Part shown: positions 59,480-64,000 of the stretch, piece after piece
How the letters are laid out: each line of letters starts with the position of its first letter
How positions within the stretch are numbered: the first letter of the stretch is position 1
NCBI GenBank assembly: GCA_903813345.2
Contig: CAIIXF020000008.1
Location: 8,511,278-8,575,277, forward strand
Origin: Owenia fusiformis
Lineage: Eukaryota; Annelida; Polychaeta; Sabellida; Oweniidae
Reading direction: 5' to 3'
Length of the DNA stretch: 64,000 nt
The notes under the pieces: model-generated
Database searches by the model: none
What the model was told of the DNA's origin: nothing
What the model saw: the letters and a program-made list of their open reading frames with translations, nothing else
Made by a program: the position numbers and the translations under genes

Positions 59480-62400
59480 ATGGATTCTGAAGACATAAAA
59501 TTGGCGCACATGACTCACCAGTTCGGAAAGGAGAATGAAATATCTGTGAAACTTTTGTACAAAAGTTTTTGCAATCACATTTATTTAGGTCAGTGGGAGT
59601 TAGCCAAGTCATGTGTGAAGGAATTACATGGCCAGCGACATCTACTAAAGATAGATATCCGTGAGATTCTTGGGAATATTGCAAAGTACCCATATGGTGC
59701 CAGGTACAGTTTCATTTTTACTAATAAGATTTGATTGCATTCAGGACTTTTCGCTGCATGAGTAAATATCGATTCTCGTATCTGATGATGAAAACATCAG
59801 TTCAGATACAATACTCAATATCTAGTGCAGGAAACAAAGTGCTCGGAAACTCATATCTGAATCTGATTACTCTAAATCCCAATACTCAAAAACTCTGAGT
59901 CAATATTCCATTTAGAAGTTTCATTTACATATAAGAAAATGATACATGATATTACCATGTATACTTACCAATATGTTCCATGACCTCTTGCAACCTAGTT
60001 TAGCTAGTTGAACTAATTCAAACACATTGGAGAAGGTAGTATTCTGAGGCCTAAAATATAAATCGAAAAAAATTTCAATTTTGTAGATTTCCGGAATATC
60101 CTAGATGCGAGTAGAAATAATCTTGATTTACAGCATTAAAAATTCAAAATTCAGTCAAGCTGATGTCATATTTGGAATCTACATGTAAAATTACATCTAG
60201 AAATGTGGGGTTTTGAAAAGAGTTTATCAAATTTGAAAATTTAATTTTCTTTGAAAATGTGACTTCTAGGTCGGGGAGATTCCCCATAGACCCCATGTTG
60301 TAAAACTACAAAAAGTGAAATATCTTTTCTTGTGTTGGGCAGATAATATTTTCTTGTACTGGACATATTTAATTTGTATAACTATCACATACATAAGGGT
60401 AATATGAAAAGTGAACCGCTAAAACTGATGAATATTCAAGTTTAAGGGGATTTTGTAATACCCTGCCATGTTATTTCCTACTCGCATCTGAGTAAATTAC
60501 ACAAAGAAGCAAACTTTGCGATCTTTCAACTTTAGTTCGCTGTTTTTCACCACTTTTTGTTAAGCGTTTTAATTTAATATTATATATTGAAGAAAGTCGT
60601 TTGTGAGTAGTCAGTGGCTCCAGCCGCCCTTCCTATAATGTTTGACATTGTTATCTTGGAATGTCCCCTTCTATATTCCGTAGCAAATGTTCGCATAATA
60701 TTTTCTAATAAACTTTTGACTTTTTCGAAGTAGACATGGTTGGCTGCCACGTCATAGGTCACATGATTAAACAGTAACCAAACACATGATCAGTCTCGCG
60801 ACTGGCAAAATGGACAATCTAAATTTCACCAAACGGCATTAACATTTATATCATTGGTTGCTACCTTCACTGTCATGTTTGGCTGAGTTTCACTTGGTAA
60901 CCTGTGGTATCAGTTGTCATGGAACGAATTGGTAAGTACATGTAGACATGTGGTTGATATATCATTTCCTTGTTTTTGTAAGTAAAACTTCTAAATGTAA
61001 TATTGACTTAGACCTTAGTCTTGTACTAAAAGAAAGAAATAAACATTATGAGAATGCTATGCTTTTGCCAGTTTCATACCTTTGCCTCTTCTTTCTGCCA
61101 TTGGATGTGGTGTGCTATTGGTGGCACTTTTTAGGCTTAGCTAGCAAACATGTCAAATTAAAATAATTATGGTACACTTGGAGGAAGTGTAAGTTGCCAC
61201 GCATTATTTTTTGTGACTGAAATTCCCTGCTGCAGAATTTCCCTGCACATCACCCTAATTTCCTGATTTTGAGAGAATAGGTTTTAAGAAACAGTAAAAG
61301 GTCAATGAGGCAAATTAGAAGGTGGTGTCCGAAGAAAATAGAAATTTAGATCCTAGATCTTGTATTGAGCATACCCCACATGTATCTGAGAGCCATATTT
61401 GAATTCATGAATACAAATCTCTAAAAAAGATAATTCCTGGAAAAAAAGGGGAGAGGGCAGTTGCCCTCAATGCCCCCCCCCCCTCCCCCTTCAGAGGGGC
61501 CTGATATTTTTATATGCATTTTATCATGAATAAATATACATGTACTGTTTTTATTGCTCATTCATTGATGTGATCACTGTTTCAGTCTTGGTTCTACCAG
61601 CCTGCATTCTCCACATAATCTTTCCTGGCTTTGTTTGAAGGAGTATAAGCAACTTGGTGTACAAGTAAAACAGGTATTTGATTTAAGATACTATAGTCTG
61701 CAGTCAAAATGTTTTTTATGAGTCAATCAAAGCCAAAAATAAGCAACCAAAGGACCACATGGCTTATTATTCTGTAACATACATCCGTATTTCTCAATAA
61801 AACACTGTACTTTGGTCCTTTGCTTATTTTACGTTGGACTTAAAAAATGTTTTAACTTAAGCTGTCTTTAGTTCAAAAACGCAACCGGACATACACAGTC
61901 AGTTTTCAAAAGCATGAAAGCTGTCATATCATTTTGACTCCTTCCCATATGAGCCCAGTGCCCATGGTACTAATGATACTTTTAATGGTACTATTTATTT
62001 GATATGCCTAACAAGGTATGAGATAGTAACTTTTTACCTTCTCCATCTTTAGTGATTATTTAACTCAATGATTCGAGGAATCAAGTCAAGTGAATCTCCA
62101 AGTAAAATTACAATGGTAAGAAATTCTAAGTTAGGGGTAATCGATGGGGTGATTCAAGAAGAACAGGACCCTCAAACCCAGCATTACAGTTATGATTGTA
62201 AAAAAAGAAGAGTGATTTGATATCATACAAGTACAACTGATTTTATTATAGGACACTGAGCACAATGTGGGACTACAAGATCAGGAGGATGATAATAGAC
62301 TTGATGATGATGTACAGTTCCGTCTCCTTCTGTTTGAAGCTTCACATAGCATGTCACCCCAAATTATTCAGGTAAGCTTTGAATACATGTGTATATTATG

Positions 62401-63927
62401 AACCCATAAACACATGTACATATGAATATCAAAAGACAAAAAGGCGTTCAACTCAGAAGTGGTCAAACTACATATACTAATAAAATGAACATATAATCAT
62501 TTCAATGCATGGTCATATAATTTATTTACATTCATTTCATAACCATACTAATTTGATAAGGTCATAAGGTTAAACTGAAGTCCATAAATGTATTTAATTG
62601 TATGTAATTAATTTTAGGAGTTGTATAGACACCATGAACACTCCCGGATAAAGGACCCAACTTCTGAGACTGAAAAGGGGGTCTTGTCAGAAGACAGCAT
62701 AAAAGCACTTTGTGATGTGACAGTTCAGCATCCATCTCTAGGACATGCCATGATACAGTCCCTCTCCAATAGAGGGCACTGTATGAAATCTGAAGACACT
62801 CATTCTCAAAATGAGGTTCTTGACTCTCAGGCTGAAGTCTTGCAAAATGTTTATATAACTTGCCTTTGGAGGTTGATCAATCTGATAAAAACTAATTCAG
62901 TGCATGATATACCTCAAGAAAAAGAAATCAGTGATATTGAAAGGACAAACACTAGGAACAGAGACCTTGAATCTAGTCCAATGTGCAATACAAATGAAAA
63001 TGTAGCAAATTCCAACAATGCCAATCTTCCCATTATAGGACAACATGACAAGCTTGACACTTTACCAGAAGCTACAGTTGTTGAGAAAATCTACAACTTG
63101 CTAAGTTACATGTGTCCTGCCTCATATATGACCACACTGAAGATAGAGACCTTGTTTAAATCTTTGATTCAGCTGGCTGAATCCCATTGTGACAGCATGG
63201 ACATATCCTCTATCTATTCGTGTCTCTTAGGACGCCATGACACATATTTGATCGAGACATTTTGCCATGTTCAGTATACCATGATGTTACATATGCATTG
63301 GCATAATCAAAAATTGCAGTATACAAATGATATTCCTATATTTTTGGACTCTGAACGTCAACAAGATGATCAAAAACTGGATCTCTCCTCTGGAAGTCAG
63401 GACACCTGGCATGTGTTGAGTTCGATCTTGATCTCAGGATCAAAGGATCAGACCTGGAGGGATCTTTTTCTGTATTCTATGAATGAGGGCAAACATTTCC
63501 TCCAGTCAATTATGGTGAGTAGAGTCAGTGATTAAATTATATGGTACACATGTTAATTACAGAATAAAAAAGATTCTCAGAATTGCAACCATGTAGTATG
63601 TGGTGTCAGGGGGTGTCAGTGCACAAGGATTTTTAGAGTATTTTATATGACACAGTACATATCTGGTTCTGGAACATGTAATCTAAAGGCTCTTGTAGAA
63701 TTGCAATTAAAATGAGACTTTTACATGTACTGTGTGTTAAATCATCTCTTGTGTCTTTTTTCCAGGAATGTTCCCTCAACCTCATAGACAGTAATGCGTT
63801 TACTCATCTCAAGCAGTTACTAAGTGTCAAATGGTTAGAGCCACTAAGACCATTGGTTCTGCTACTGGGCTGGGACAGATGTAAGGATTGTAGACAAGCT
63901 AGACAGCTGCTAGATGCTCTAGGACAG
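59480..63927 (+). CDS. ZFYVE26: ZFYVE26 (spastizin), N-terminal part, runs out of the window
   Basis: Coding exons 59480-59703, 61586-61673, 62252-62371, 62618-63514 and 63766-63927, all GT-AG and phase-consistent, give the first 497 residues. The last exon ends at a donor (CAG|gtaagt), so the gene continues beyond the window. Resemblance to human ZFYVE26 is clear at FGKENEISVKLLYKSFC and GQWELAKSC (human FGKEE...GEWELAQAC), at QFRLLLFEASHS with ELYRHHEH, at YSMNEGKHFLQSI, and at LRPLVLLLGWDRCKD. The human start aligns with Met11 (59510), so translation may begin at 59480 or 59510. In vertebrates this large FYVE protein binds PI3P, works with SPG11 and AP-5 in lysosome reformation, autophagy and cytokinesis, and is mutated in spastic paraplegia 15. 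The FYVE domain lies further downstream and is not in view. Confidence 0.9.
59704..61585 (+). other. ZFYVE26 intron 1
   Basis: 1.9 kb with no supported exon; a poly-C run lies at about 61475-61491. A stretch near 60919 reads ATGGAACGAATTG|gtaagt, like a tiny first exon, but its phase does not fit ZFYVE26 exon 2. Confidence 0.6.
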
Positions 63928-64000
63928 GTAAGTACAAGATAAAGGACTGTTCCTAATTGACTGCCATTCCTAGATATCTTGCCCCCCACCATTATACAAT

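Noticed and set aside
60580-60931. 60-codon minus-strand ORF and a tiny ATG exon with a strong donor at 60919-60931
   Set aside because: No family match, and the donor phase does not fit ZFYVE26 exon 2; it could be a noncoding alternative exon but nothing supports it.

Overview
The window is nuclear DNA from an animal, most likely an invertebrate bilaterian. It is AT-rich, its genes have GT-AG introns of about 0.1 to 6 kb, and its proteins match deeply conserved animal families. No bacterial-type operon, rRNA or tRNA gene was recognised. I cannot name the species; a hemichordate, lancelet, echinoderm, mollusc or brachiopod would all fit.

Layout. (1) About 0.3-26 kb, plus strand: a 13- or 14-exon Rho guanine-nucleotide exchange factor of the PLEKHG1/2/3 type (DH and PH domains, then a 937-residue disordered tail from one exon). 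Its introns hold a 16-bp satellite, a TTAA-flanked MITE and small inverted repeats. (2) 26-36.9 kb: gene-poor and repeat-rich. It has an 18-bp minisatellite, a decayed pogo/Tigger-type DNA transposon with a transposase remnant, a roughly 140-bp satellite full of AGGTCA half-sites, and a small TA-flanked MITE inserted into that satellite. (3) 36.9-44.7 kb: a divergent pair, YPEL5 on minus with a CRE/E-box promoter and a two-exon EHD1/EHD3-type gene on plus. (4) 44.7-50.5 kb: EHD 3' flank with several MITE-like elements. (5) 50,484-58,976: a complete, apparently young LTR retrotransposon on the minus strand. Its two 1,098-bp LTRs look identical, with a 4-bp ATAT target duplication. Its only long ORF encodes 1,309 residues with Gag, CCHC knuckle, aspartic protease and a C-terminal C2H2 finger. 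No reverse transcriptase, RNase H or integrase is present, so it looks non-autonomous. (6) 59.5 kb to the edge: the first five coding exons of ZFYVE26 (spastizin), plus strand, running out of the window.

How the genes relate. The host genes are not an operon; they are separate housekeeping or trafficking genes: Rho signalling (PLEKHG), the CTLH ubiquitin-ligase-associated YPEL5, endosomal recycling (EHD), and endolysosome/autophagy (ZFYVE26). From memory, YPEL5 and EHD3 lie close together on human 2p23, and PLEKHG3 and ZFYVE26 both lie on 14q23-24, so part of this neighbourhood may be ancient.

The most unusual signal is in the retrotransposon leader: seven GC-rich stem-loops at a 54-79-bp spacing, with paired changes that preserve base pairing (56,924-57,393). 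This points to a selected RNA structure in a Gag-Pro-zinc-finger element that lacks Pol.
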